Shown here: one piece after another, positions 46,915 through 55,118 of the stretch
Layout of the letters: each line of letters opens with the position of its first letter
How positions within the stretch are numbered: the first letter of the stretch is position 1
NCBI RefSeq assembly: GCF_010119225.1
Contig: NZ_WNKF01000002.1
Location: 62,001-126,000, forward strand
From: Cyclobacterium roseum
GTDB taxonomy: Bacteria; Bacteroidota; Bacteroidia; Cytophagales; Cyclobacteriaceae
Reading direction: 5' to 3'
Length of the DNA: 64,000 bases
Program-made: the position numbers and the translations under genes
The notes under the pieces: generated by a model
What the model was told of the DNA's origin: nothing
What the model saw: the letters and a program-made list of their open reading frames with translations, nothing else
Database searches by the model: none

Positions 46915-48708
46915 ATGAAACTATTAGAACATTTTAAGGAACTGACCTTGCATCCCAAAAATGCCCAAGAGCTGAAAGGGTTGATTTTGCAATTGGCGGT
47001 GCAGGGGAAATTGACGAGGCAATGGCGGGAGGAGCATCCGGATGTGGAGCCAGCTTCGGATTTATTGGAAAGGATTAAAGATGAAAAAGAAAAACTTGTA
47101 AAGGAAAAGAAAATCAAAAAGGAAAACCATCTTCCCAAGGTATTGGATGAAGAAGCCCCCTATGAATTGCCTAAAAGTTGGATTTGGTGCACTTTGGGAG
47201 ATTTAAACCGAGAAATCCATTATGGTTACACGGCTTCTGCACTCCACACCTTTAGTGGCATAAGAATGCTCCGAATAACTGACATTCAAGATAATAAAGT
47301 CAATTGGGATCGAGTACCTGATTGTGATATAAAAGAGAAGGATTTTCTTAAGTATAAACTTGAAGAAAATGACATTTTAATTGCCAGAACCGGTGGTACC
47401 ATCGGGAAGTCGTTTCAAGTTAAAGGAGTAAATGTAAATTCCGTTTTTGCATCCTATTTAATTCGAGCAATTCCAATGAAGCAAGTTTTTCCGGGATATA
47501 TTAAACAATGGCTAGAATCTCCCATTTATTGGAAACAACTTACCGAAAACTCTCAGGGAACTGGTCAACCAAACGTGAATGCCACAGCATTGAAAGGGTT
47601 GGCGGTTTCTTTACCTCCTCTAGAAGAACAAAAAGCCATTGTAGAAGTAGTCAATCAATTGTTTGCAGAAGTGGAGCAATTGGAAACTTTGACCAAGGAG
47701 CGCATAAAGTTGAAGGCAGACTTTGTGACTTCGGCCTTAAGCTGGTTGACCCAAGCAGCAGAACAGGATACCGCTAGTCAGTGGGCATTTTTGCAGGAAC
47801 ATTTCGGCACCTTCTTTACTGAAAAAGAAAGCGTCAAAAAAGTCCGGGAAGGCATTTTGCAATTAGCTGTTCAGGGGAGGTTGACGCATCATTGGAGATC
47901 CCTTCGACAGGATCAAGGAATACAAGTCGAACAAGCTTCTACCCTACTTGAAAAAATCAAAGCCGAAAAAGAGCAATTGATCAAAACAGGCAAGATCAAG
48001 AAGGAGAAACCGCTGCCTGAGATTTCAGATGATGAAGTTCATTATGAATTGCCTGAGGGGTGGGTTTGGTGTAGGTTTCAAGAAATATTTGATATTCGCG
48101 ATGGTACACATGATTCACCAAAAGACGCGTTTGGTTCTGATACATTTCCTCTTATCACAAGTAAAAATTTCAATAATGGTAAAATTGATTTTAACACAGC
48201 AAGAAGGATATCAAGTGAAGATTACTTGAAGGTAATTCAAAGATCTCAAGTACATAAAGGCGACATACTATTTTCAATGATTGGAGGGAATATTGGAAAT
48301 CAAGTTGAGGTAGGAGGTTTTACAGAATTCGCAATCAAAAATGTAGCTCTTTTTAAGCATTATAGATATGGCTTGCCCAGTGAAGGTTTTCTAAAATTCT
48401 TCAGCCAATATATTGCTTTAAGTTTACAAGGAGAAGCAGCTGGTGGTGCCCAACCATTTGTATCACTTAAATTTTTCAGAAACTTGATTGTTGGACTCCC
48501 ACCTAAGGAAGAACAAAAAGCCATTGTAGAAAAAGTCAATGTTTTAATGGCATTATGCGATAAACTAGAACAAGAAATAGAAATCCATCAAACCATCCAG
48601 GAACAATGGATGCAGCGTTGTTTGAGGGAGGTGGTGAATGCAAAGACTCCTGATGAACTTCATTTAAATTTAGCCGCAGAGCCTATCCCTAGGTATGGAA
48701 ATAAATAA
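46915..48708 (+). CDS. hsdS: Type I restriction specificity subunit with two target-recognition domains
   Basis: A 597-residue HsdS. The ATG at 46915 follows the palindrome; an in-frame TTG at 46867 lies within the palindrome loop and is rejected. Two half-sites repeat the same conserved frame: ILQLAVQGKLTRQW / ILQLAVQGRLTHHW, then a charged helix, YELPKSWIWC / YELPEGWVWC, a variable TRD, and LPPLEEQKAIVEVVNQL / LPPKEEQKAIVEKVNVL. The two TRDs differ (~105-235 and ~390-535), so a bipartite asymmetric DNA target is expected. Intact. The AT-richer TRD regions differ in composition from the conserved parts, as is usual for exchangeable TRDs. Confidence 0.94.
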   Translation: MKLLEHFKELTLHPKNAQELKGLILQLAVQGKLTRQWREEHPDVEPASDLLERIKDEKEKLVKEKKIKKENHLPKVLDEEAPYELPKSWIWCTLGDLNREIHYGYTASALHTFSGIRMLRITDIQDNKVNWDRVPDCDIKEKDFLKYKLEENDILIARTGGTIGKSFQVKGVNVNSVFASYLIRAIPMKQVFPGYIKQWLESPIYWKQLTENSQGTGQPNVNATALKGLAVSLPPLEEQKAIVEVVNQLFAEVEQLETLTKERIKLKADFVTSALSWLTQAAEQDTASQWAFLQEHFGTFFTEKESVKKVREGILQLAVQGRLTHHWRSLRQDQGIQVEQASTLLEKIKAEKEQLIKTGKIKKEKPLPEISDDEVHYELPEGWVWCRFQEIFDIRDGTHDSPKDAFGSDTFPLITSKNFNNGKIDFNTARRISSEDYLKVIQRSQVHKGDILFSMIGGNIGNQVEVGGFTEFAIKNVALFKHYRYGLPSEGFLKFFSQYIALSLQGEAAGGAQPFVSLKFFRNLIVGLPPKEEQKAIVEKVNVLMALCDKLEQEIEIHQTIQEQWMQRCLREVVNAKTPDELHLNLAAEPIPRYGNK

Positions 48709-48747
48709 GGACTTTGGAACGATTTTGTAAACTTATAGGTTGACACA

Positions 48748-49290
48748 GTGAAAGTAATTTGTATATTTGAGCATTCAAAAGATTGCCTTTATGCAGTAAA
48801 GTATGAAGGGAGTGAGCAGGATGCGCTAGATATACTGCAGGAAAAATGGGCGGATCCTGAGGATTTGCGTCTGTTTTTCAAACAATACAAAAGAGACTAT
48901 GAATCGTATTATGGTAAAGCTACACTTAGCCAAATCGTCGAGAAAGCAATCGAAGATGCAGATGCTTTATTTGAAATCCTATTCAAATTGGCCGAAGATG
49001 TATCAGGAAAGCATCTAAGCGAATTTTTTAAACCATTACACAAAAAGGAAGCTGGAACAGCTTATGAACTACAACAACTTAAAGCTTACGGTACTTACAG
49101 CAACTCTTTCCTGAGGATTTACGCCATCCGGTATGGCAACTCGTTTGTCATCACAGGTGGTGCGATCAAGTTGACCGATCAGATGAAGGATCGGAAGCAC
49201 ACACAGAAGGAACTATATAAGCTTAATATGGTAAGGGAGTACCTGCAGGAGAAAGGTGAAAAAGGGGAGTTCGTTTACTTAGACATTTAA
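48748..49290 (+). CDS. HigB/RelE-like toxin of a toxin-antitoxin-chaperone module
   Basis: A 180-residue protein with GTG start at 48748. The N-terminal ~110 residues are acidic and of unknown fold. The C-terminal ~65 residues (SFLRIYAIRYGNSFVITGG, then AIKLTDQMKDRKHTQKEL) resemble the HigB/Gp49 mRNA-interferase fold with its Lys/Arg/Thr-rich end. The assignment rests mainly on context: an HTH protein follows after 4 bp and a SecB-like protein after that. At 180 residues it is longer than typical HigB (~100), so a fused or accessory N-terminal domain is likely. Confidence in toxin activity is moderate. Confidence 0.65.
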   Translation: MKVICIFEHSKDCLYAVKYEGSEQDALDILQEKWADPEDLRLFFKQYKRDYESYYGKATLSQIVEKAIEDADALFEILFKLAEDVSGKHLSEFFKPLHKKEAGTAYELQQLKAYGTYSNSFLRIYAIRYGNSFVITGGAIKLTDQMKDRKHTQKELYKLNMVREYLQEKGEKGEFVYLDI

Positions 49291-49294
49291 AACC

Positions 49295-49777
49295 ATGAGC
49301 AAGACGGAAGAAAAAATAAAAAATCTGGCGGCGGAAAATCCTGCTTCCGGTTGGAAAGAAAAAGTTGCTTTTAGAATAGCTAATAAAACATGGCTCAAAA
49401 AGTCAACCCGGATTTCCTTGCGGATTTTGGATGCCCTTGACGATAAAGGCTGGAATCAAACTGACCTTGCCAATATTTTGGGTGTCAGTCGACAGCATGT
49501 AAGCAAATTGGTAAAGGGCAGAAATGATTTTAAACTTTCTACAATTGCAAAACTGGAAGAAGTCCTAGAGATACGGTTACAGGTTATTTTGGCAGAAAAT
49601 GAACAAGTAGTAACTGAAGAAATAATTTGTGACCGAGTGAACCAAGAAATCATGGATTACCATCGTAAATGGGCCCTAACCCAGCAATATTTTAGTTTAA
49701 AACAACAAAAAACCAATCCTCAATTAGTAATGGCCGTAGAGCCCTCTAGTGAGGATGATTATGCCAAAGCAGGATGA
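49295..49777 (+). CDS. XRE/HigA-type HTH antitoxin with C-terminal extension
   Basis: A 160-residue protein. The helix-turn-helix is at ~52-90 (WNQTDLANILGVSRQHVSKL, then GRNDFKLSTIAKLEEVL). The ~60 residues after it, rich in aromatic and hydrophobic positions (IMDYHRKWALTQQYFSL), could be the chaperone-addiction (ChAD) tail that makes antitoxins depend on a SecB-like chaperone. It sits 4 bp after the putative toxin and overlaps the SecB-like gene by 4 bp, so all three are one transcript and it likely represses its own promoter at about 48709-48747. Confidence 0.8.
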   Translation: MSKTEEKIKNLAAENPASGWKEKVAFRIANKTWLKKSTRISLRILDALDDKGWNQTDLANILGVSRQHVSKLVKGRNDFKLSTIAKLEEVLEIRLQVILAENEQVVTEEIICDRVNQEIMDYHRKWALTQQYFSLKQQKTNPQLVMAVEPSSEDDYAKAG

Positions 49778-50229
49778 AAGCAAAATTTTCTCCGTTACAG
49801 TTATTGGATTTCAAACTGCTTCAATCTCACTATGGATATGAAGTAACTGAACAGGACAACTTGGATTTGCAGGAACTATTTTCCACCTATTCGGTAGAAA
49901 TTAATTTTGAAATGGCCAAAAGTGAGGAAAATGAAGAGATACAGCTTCTTACCACAATTGAAGTTAACCAAGACATGGAAAATCCAAAACCTGGGTACCA
50001 AATTATGGTAGAAGGAGGAGCAACATTTAAACTCAAAGACGCTGAAAATATCGAGGAGAGGTTAAGGAATAACTTATCTCAGTTTTCTACCCTGAATATG
50101 ATAATCAATAACCTTCGAAATATCATTTTTCAAATTACCAATCTGGGCCCGATGGGCGGATATCTACTTCCTCCAATCGACATCACTAAGCTTTTACAGG
50201 ATAAAGCAGATTTGCAGGATAAAAAGTAA
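49774..50229 (+). CDS. SecB-like chaperone of a TAC module
   Basis: A 151-residue protein with SecB-fold features: two β-strand hairpins (VEINFEMAKSEENEEIQLLT; YQIMVEGGATFKL), a long helix (NMIINNLRNIIFQITNLGP) and the end GGYLLPPIDITKLL, which matches the SecB family's PPxNxxxLY-type ending. It overlaps the antitoxin by 4 bp. The toxin-antitoxin-SecB order is that of known tripartite modules such as M. tuberculosis HigBA-Rv1957. The expected role is protecting the antitoxin from aggregation and proteolysis. Confidence 0.85.
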   Translation: MKAKFSPLQLLDFKLLQSHYGYEVTEQDNLDLQELFSTYSVEINFEMAKSEENEEIQLLTTIEVNQDMENPKPGYQIMVEGGATFKLKDAENIEERLRNNLSQFSTLNMIINNLRNIIFQITNLGPMGGYLLPPIDITKLLQDKADLQDKK

Positions 50230-50342
50230 TAATTTATTCTATTTGAATTTGGAATATATTGGTGAAAATTCTGAGTGTTGTCAGATAGAATTATTATATG
50301 TAGGTTAAAATGCTGAACAAGGGCTCACATTTATTAACTTAA

Positions 50343-51806
50343 TCAATGTTCAGTTCCAATTTTATCTGGATCAATGACTTGAAAGATCTCTAACACCCTA
50401 TCCCGTCCTCCAGAGAAACCAAATTGCAACGAACTATTAGTATCGGTCTTTAATTCATTTAATTTCTGCTTGAAACTTTCTATATCACTAAAACCAAAAA
50501 TATTTTTTACTTTTTGAAAATGTTTTCTTGAAACCATTCGATACAATATCTCAATTTTGCCTACCTCTCTAGAACGTGCTTGTTCGAAATAAATATAAAG
50601 ATCAGGAACCCAATACTTCCCTTTTAGTACTGCGACATAATGGCATAAAAGATCAGCTTCTACTAATTCTTGCTTAGAAACTTCCTTAACTAACCTTGAC
50701 GTAAACAAATGACCTAGCGGAGAAGGGTATCTTTGCTGTTCAATATGCTCATAATATTGAATCAAATCTTCATTTGATTTTGAAAGAAAAAATGTAAAAT
50801 TCTTACCTTCATTTTTATAATTAGCTCTGTCCTTTGTGAAATATAATGAAGAGAATAGGTTCTCCAAAAATCCATATGACCTATATTTTAAAGCCAATGC
50901 AACAACGTAAAGGAAAAATTCATGAATTGCTATTAGAAAACCCTCATATTGATAGGCATAATGGGAGCCGCTGCCTTTACTATTCAAAAGAAGCGTCATC
51001 TTCTCAAAAAAAGAAATTATTAAATCAAATTCAAACTTTATCTCGGAGCGGATAATTTTTTGAAAAAATTTAATAAAATCATCTCTAATTGGAGTGTAAC
51101 TATTTACAAAATTAACGAGAGCCTTACCAGAATCTGACCTAAATTGGCCACTACCTAATATTTGAAATTGACTTATTTCATCAAAAACATTATCCAGAAA
51201 TTCTTGAATTAACCCATTAAGCCTTTCTGGATGCCGATCGATTTGATTATCCAGCCGCTTGACTGTGAAGGAGGTTTTGAAAGTATTTACCGCATCCTCA
51301 AACAAATATTTAGGAGGATTACCCAAAGCTGGTTTTGAGATTGAAGGTCTATTAAACAGATTCCTTAAAAGCTCTTCATAATTGATTTCAAAAGTACTTT
51401 CATCCGAAAGATCAAAATACAACCTGCTTTCTAGATATACAGGCAAGATAGCTTTTCCCTCTTCATCTTTCTCCGTAACAATTGGAATAAATTTTTCCTG
51501 ATCACTCTTTTTATAAATTCCTGGGGTAATGATCACGGTTTCGGTCCCTACACCTCCTTTCCTATCATTTGCCTTATCGACATATGTCTTATCACATACT
51601 ATTAGTACTTTTTTTATTGCAACATCGGAAACCATAGACTCCATAAATTTATGAAGGTCGTGTCCAGGCTTTAGATCCCATTTATCCAAAACTACATCGA
51701 TTCCATCGTGGCGGAGCCTATTGGCAAAACTTATCGTCCAATCTTGATGCTTTGGATTAGTTTGGCTGTAAGAAATAAAGACTTTGATTGTTTCGGACTG
51801 TTCCAT
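50343..51806 (-). CDS. SEFIR-domain protein, candidate defence effector or sensor
   Basis: A 487-residue protein. Residues ~6-150 form a SEFIR (TIR-related) domain: KVFISYSQTNPKHQDWTISF, then DGIDVVLDKWDLKPGHDL, VLIVCDKTY and GVGTETVIITPGIY. The remaining ~330 residues are helical, AT-rich and match no family I recognise. Bacterial SEFIR/TIR proteins act in anti-phage abortive defence, some by NAD+ degradation, but no catalytic Glu can be assigned with confidence. It is convergent with the SecB-like gene and lies 76 bp downstream of the Gp37/Gp68 gene, so both may be co-transcribed. Confidence 0.85.
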   Translation of the reverse strand: MEQSETIKVFISYSQTNPKHQDWTISFANRLRHDGIDVVLDKWDLKPGHDLHKFMESMVSDVAIKKVLIVCDKTYVDKANDRKGGVGTETVIITPGIYKKSDQEKFIPIVTEKDEEGKAILPVYLESRLYFDLSDESTFEINYEELLRNLFNRPSISKPALGNPPKYLFEDAVNTFKTSFTVKRLDNQIDRHPERLNGLIQEFLDNVFDEISQFQILGSGQFRSDSGKALVNFVNSYTPIRDDFIKFFQKIIRSEIKFEFDLIISFFEKMTLLLNSKGSGSHYAYQYEGFLIAIHEFFLYVVALALKYRSYGFLENLFSSLYFTKDRANYKNEGKNFTFFLSKSNEDLIQYYEHIEQQRYPSPLGHLFTSRLVKEVSKQELVEADLLCHYVAVLKGKYWVPDLYIYFEQARSREVGKIEILYRMVSRKHFQKVKNIFGFSDIESFKQKLNELKTDTNSSLQFGFSGGRDRVLEIFQVIDPDKIGTEH

Positions 51807-51882
51807 TATAACTAAGGAAATTTATTTTAGAAAATATTTTACCAGAAGCAATTATTCATCGTTCCATGAAAATAATTTGGTG

Positions 51883-52611
51883 CTAAATATATTCTTTCAA
51901 TTCTTTTTCCGGCATTTCATCATAAGTCTGCCCGTTAAGTTCTCGACCGGCTTTTTTCTTGTTTTTACCACCCCATTGTTTAAAGAAAAAAGCCACTTTA
52001 GCGACTTGGCATTGTTCCTGAATATCCAAGACCCAGTCTGGGTTCATGGGTCTGGCCTTGTGACCACTCTCCCCACCGACAATGACCCAGTCGATACCGT
52101 TTAAATTTATATTTGGAAGGGCACCGATCAGGGGTTCGCAGGAAAGGAACTTTACCCGGGCACCGGATTGGCGAAGAAAGTCTATTCGGTCCAGAACCTG
52201 TTCATCTTCCACCGACACGCCCATCCAGATATTGTGTGACCAGGGCAAAAGATCACTGATTTCAGCCAGTCGGTCCGCCCGCTTGGTGAGGACCTGGAAA
52301 ACATGCTGTCCATTGTCCTTCATCACCTGAAATACTTTTTGGATAAATTCTAGTGGCACATCCTTGTGAAAAAGGTCAGACATAGAGTTCACAAAAACTA
52401 CTTTGGACTTTTTCCAGGCGTAGGGAATTCCTAAAGCTTCTTTATGAATTTTGACCTTCTTAAATCCTTCCTTGTACTTCTCCACTCCCATGGCCTGAAG
52501 GCGCTTGGTCATTACTTCCGCATAGCAGAATTTGCAGCCCGCTGAGATCTTGGTGCAGCCCGTGACCGGATTCCAAGTCAGTTCGGTCCATTCGATTGAG
52601 GTTTGTGCCAT
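51883..52611 (-). CDS. Phage Gp37/Gp68-family (DUF5131) protein
   Basis: A 242-residue protein with the family start [18 protein letters not shown], then a cysteine set C-x6-C-x2-C ([11 protein letters not shown]) that looks like a metal or radical-SAM-type site. It is followed by [35 protein letters not shown] and [14 protein letters not shown]. These match the Gp37/Gp68 family, found on phages and in mobile or defence regions, with biochemical role unsettled. It is intact and of normal length, and transcribed toward the SEFIR gene. Confidence 0.9.
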   Translation of the reverse strand: MAQTSIEWTELTWNPVTGCTKISAGCKFCYAEVMTKRLQAMGVEKYKEGFKKVKIHKEALGIPYAWKKSKVVFVNSMSDLFHKDVPLEFIQKVFQVMKDNGQHVFQVLTKRADRLAEISDLLPWSHNIWMGVSVEDEQVLDRIDFLRQSGARVKFLSCEPLIGALPNINLNGIDWVIVGGESGHKARPMNPDWVLDIQEQCQVAKVAFFFKQWGGKNKKKAGRELNGQTYDEMPEKELKEYI

Positions 52612-53366
52612 GGTAGGTTAGGTTAGTTGGATGGATATTTGGTTTGGTCTAGAATTGATTTGATTTGGGAAGCTCTAACATCTTTATATCCATAAGGATC
52701 AATAAAGAAAACAGAGCATTCTGATGATTCCAATATCTTTTAACAGATATTTTTTTCGTAAACCTATTACAAGCATAGACCTAATTTTTGTGCAAATTCC
52801 GTTTTTACGTTTACGATATGCTGGGATTTTCGTCCAAGAATCCCCCTTGCCCCCTTATAAAGGGGGATTTAACTGCAAACATCTTGAACAGCTAGTGATA
52901 TACTTTTTCATTAATATCGGATGGCTATTTACCCAATTAAATCCCTGGTTCTATTTAACAGTATCCTTTAGCTTTGAAAACGGTATATAGATTTCAGCCA
53001 TCAAACGAGGAACGGATGACATTTTAATAGCAGCGGGTTAAACCATTGACCCGGAAAAATAATTTCTAATGGATGAATTCTCCAATACCTTCGCTTCAAT
53101 TTCCGGCTCCAGGTCAATATCCTTATTCGCTCCTAACAGTGATTCAAAAGGTATACCCAAATACCTGTTTAATAAAACGATCATTTTTAGGGACAGGATG
53201 CAGCCGCTTCGACAAGCTCCATTTAATAAAAGAAGTTAAAATACGTCAAGAAATGTGCGATAAGACTATAATTTTAAATATATTTAAACTCCTGTTTTCC
53301 AGATTTTAAGAAGGATAATCGCCCGTAAAATGAATCCTTTTTGTTGACCGCAATCAATCCAAACCA
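52612..53366. other. 755-bp spacer with a palindrome and no gene
   Basis: AT-rich, non-coding. It holds the promoter of the Gp37/Gp68 gene near 52620-52700 and a hairpin at 52839-52869. A GCCGCTTCGACAAGCTCCA stretch at 53204-53222 resembles a common Bacteroidota palindrome. Short frames such as 53073-53309 have no recognisable family. Confidence 0.45.
52839..52869. repeat. Hairpin AATCCCCC/GGGGGATT
   Basis: Perfect 8-bp stem (52839-52846 with 52862-52869), 15-nt loop containing a second CCCCC. It resembles interspersed palindromes seen widely in this phylum. No T-run, so not called a terminator. Confidence 0.6.
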
Positions 53367-54503
53367 ATGAAAACTCCTGTACTTGTATTCAGTTTACTTA
53401 TTCTTTTAGGCTGCTCAGAAAATAAAACCCAAACCAAGGGCGATGCGGATTTTTTATTGACCCAGGATACGGTGGTCATTGATCCACAAGGCAGCATCAT
53501 CAACCTGAAATTCGGTCTTACCCAACCCGAGCTTTCCGCCGATGGTAACTACCTGTATCACTATAATTATGGTGAGGCCAGGTTTGATAAGGTCAATCTG
53601 ACCGATTTGGTATTGGAGGAGACCCTCCAATATGAAAAGGAAGGCCCCGATGGAATGGGAGGATACATAGGCGGCTATGCATTGACTGGCAACGACCAAA
53701 TAATGGTCTGGTCCAATCGACTCAACGCTTTTTTTGATCAGGAGGGCAAAAAAGTCAGGGACCTAAAGTTGACCAAAATTGCCTCGGAAATAGGGGGTCC
53801 GGAAACATTTCCCATACGCTTGATGGAGCATCCCAGTGATCCGAATACGTTTTATGGCCTGTACGGCAAGTGGCTGGACCACCAATTTTTTCTTATCCGG
53901 TTTGACCTGGAAACTGAGTCGTATGAAAAAATACCGTTGCCCGAGACCAGGAAGCTCAACGACTACCGGATGGAAATCGAACACGAGGGAAAACCCGCAG
54001 GAGGGTTCAGCCCAAAACCTATAGCAAACGCGATCCAGGACAACAAAATCGTAATCACCAACGGTGCATTCAATGAAGCCTATGTGTACGACATCCGGTT
54101 GGATTCCCTGTACCTGAAAACCTGGGAAAGCCAGCTTTCACCCAACCAAAATGAATACAAACTCCCAAAAACGGTGGAACTGCTACGGGCGGAAGAACAC
54201 CGCATGAAATTCAATGAGTCGATTTATTTTTTACCTCCTAAATGGGACCCGGTATCTCAGCGTTACATCCGTCTATCGTTCACAACCCAATTTTCCGAAA
54301 ACCTGGACGAATACGGAGAAGCAATCGAAACCGGCGCAGAAGTATACCTCACCGTTTTGGACAAGGATTTAACGATGCTCGGTGAGACGTATCTGGAGCA
54401 ATACCCAAAAAATCCACGCCAACACTTTTTTGCGGATAACAAAATCTGGTTGTATGAAAATATAGATGATGAATTGGGGTTTGTGCGGATTCGTCTAGAC
54501 TGA
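53367..54503 (+). CDS. DUF4221-family lipoprotein
   Basis: A 378-residue lipoprotein (lipobox LLGC, Cys16). The body looks like a β-propeller with repeating strands (YLYHYNYGEARFDKVNL, YALTGNDQIMVW, FFDQEGKKVRDLKL, QHFFADNKIWLYENID) and no catalytic motif. It matches the DUF4221 family, which is abundant in Cytophagales. A single gene with repeats downstream. Function unknown. Confidence 0.8.
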   Translation: MKTPVLVFSLLILLGCSENKTQTKGDADFLLTQDTVVIDPQGSIINLKFGLTQPELSADGNYLYHYNYGEARFDKVNLTDLVLEETLQYEKEGPDGMGGYIGGYALTGNDQIMVWSNRLNAFFDQEGKKVRDLKLTKIASEIGGPETFPIRLMEHPSDPNTFYGLYGKWLDHQFFLIRFDLETESYEKIPLPETRKLNDYRMEIEHEGKPAGGFSPKPIANAIQDNKIVITNGAFNEAYVYDIRLDSLYLKTWESQLSPNQNEYKLPKTVELLRAEEHRMKFNESIYFLPPKWDPVSQRYIRLSFTTQFSENLDEYGEAIETGAEVYLTVLDKDLTMLGETYLEQYPKNPRQHFFADNKIWLYENIDDELGFVRIRLD

Positions 54504-54580
54504 AATAACGGATGGTTGTTTTACTTTATAAGGCGAGGAGTCCTACATTTTGTAGACCTCCCTTTTGTGGCTGGTTTTTG

Positions 54581-54664
54581 GCCATTGCAAATGACCTTTT
54601 AACAATTGTGTTTCTCAAGTAGGTTCTTGATAGAGAGGCGTAGTGGATACTACACCCAGAGGGG
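54581..54664 (+). repeat. 84-bp degenerate direct repeat, unit 1
   Basis: It aligns without gaps to 54813-54896: shared GCCATTGC, ATGACCTTTTA/ATGGCCTTTTA, GTTCTTGATAGA, GTAGTGGAT and CCTACA/ACTACA. The distance between units is 232 bp. Confidence 0.7.
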
Positions 54665-54812
54665 AAACTTACCTTTCTTCTAACCATGACCCGGCATTAG
54701 GCACCCAAATGTGTCGGTTAAGGTGGGAACCGGAAAGCTGAAGGTGCTGAAATATTTCATAAAAGATGTGGCTATTCGTTTTTGAATCTCTCTTTTTTAA
54801 GTTGTGTTATTC

Positions 54813-54896
54813 GCCATTGCTAATGGCCTTTTACCGATTGCATCACTTACATTCGTTCTTGATAGAAGGGGGTAGTGGATCCTACAGCCAGCGGGG
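54813..54896 (+). repeat. 84-bp degenerate direct repeat, unit 2
   Basis: Second unit, about 75% identical to 54581-54664 by eye. It ends in AGTGGATCCTACAGCCAGC, which has weak dyad character. Confidence 0.7.
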
Positions 54897-54970
54897 TCTC
54901 CACTGCCGATCTGGAATTGATCGTATGACCCAATCTCCAGAAGCGCTATTTTTACAACGCATGTAATCAA

Positions 54971-55078
54971 GGTTCAACCCCATCCGGGGTTGGAGGTATT
55001 TCTTTATTTGCTTTTCCGTGGGCTGCACCCACGGTTAGTATTGTTCAGGCCCTACAGGCCTGCCTTTACTGAGTGAAT
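54971..55078 (+). repeat. Triple-hairpin repeat family 2, copy B
   Basis: Three clean hairpins: AACCCC/GGGGTT (54976-54991), CCGTGGG/CCCACGG (55016-55034) and CAGGCC/GGCCTG (55046-55062). The copy at 38374-38481 has the same order and orientation but decayed stems. Confidence 0.85.
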
Positions 55079-55118
55079 ACTTCCCCCAATCAAAAATACC
55101 ACTCTCCGGTGCCAGATT

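Larger units (their letters stand above)
54504..55118. other. Repeat-filled intergenic region
   Basis: About 615 bp with no gene. It contains an 84-bp degenerate direct repeat (54581-54664 and 54813-54896) and a triple-hairpin repeat (54971-55078). The plus-strand frame 54766-54966 runs through the repeat and is not credible as protein. Confidence 0.6.

Noticed and set aside
53073-53309. 78-codon frame in the spacer before the DUF4221 gene
   Set aside because: It reads through a common palindromic repeat (CTTCGACAAGCTC) and has no family match.
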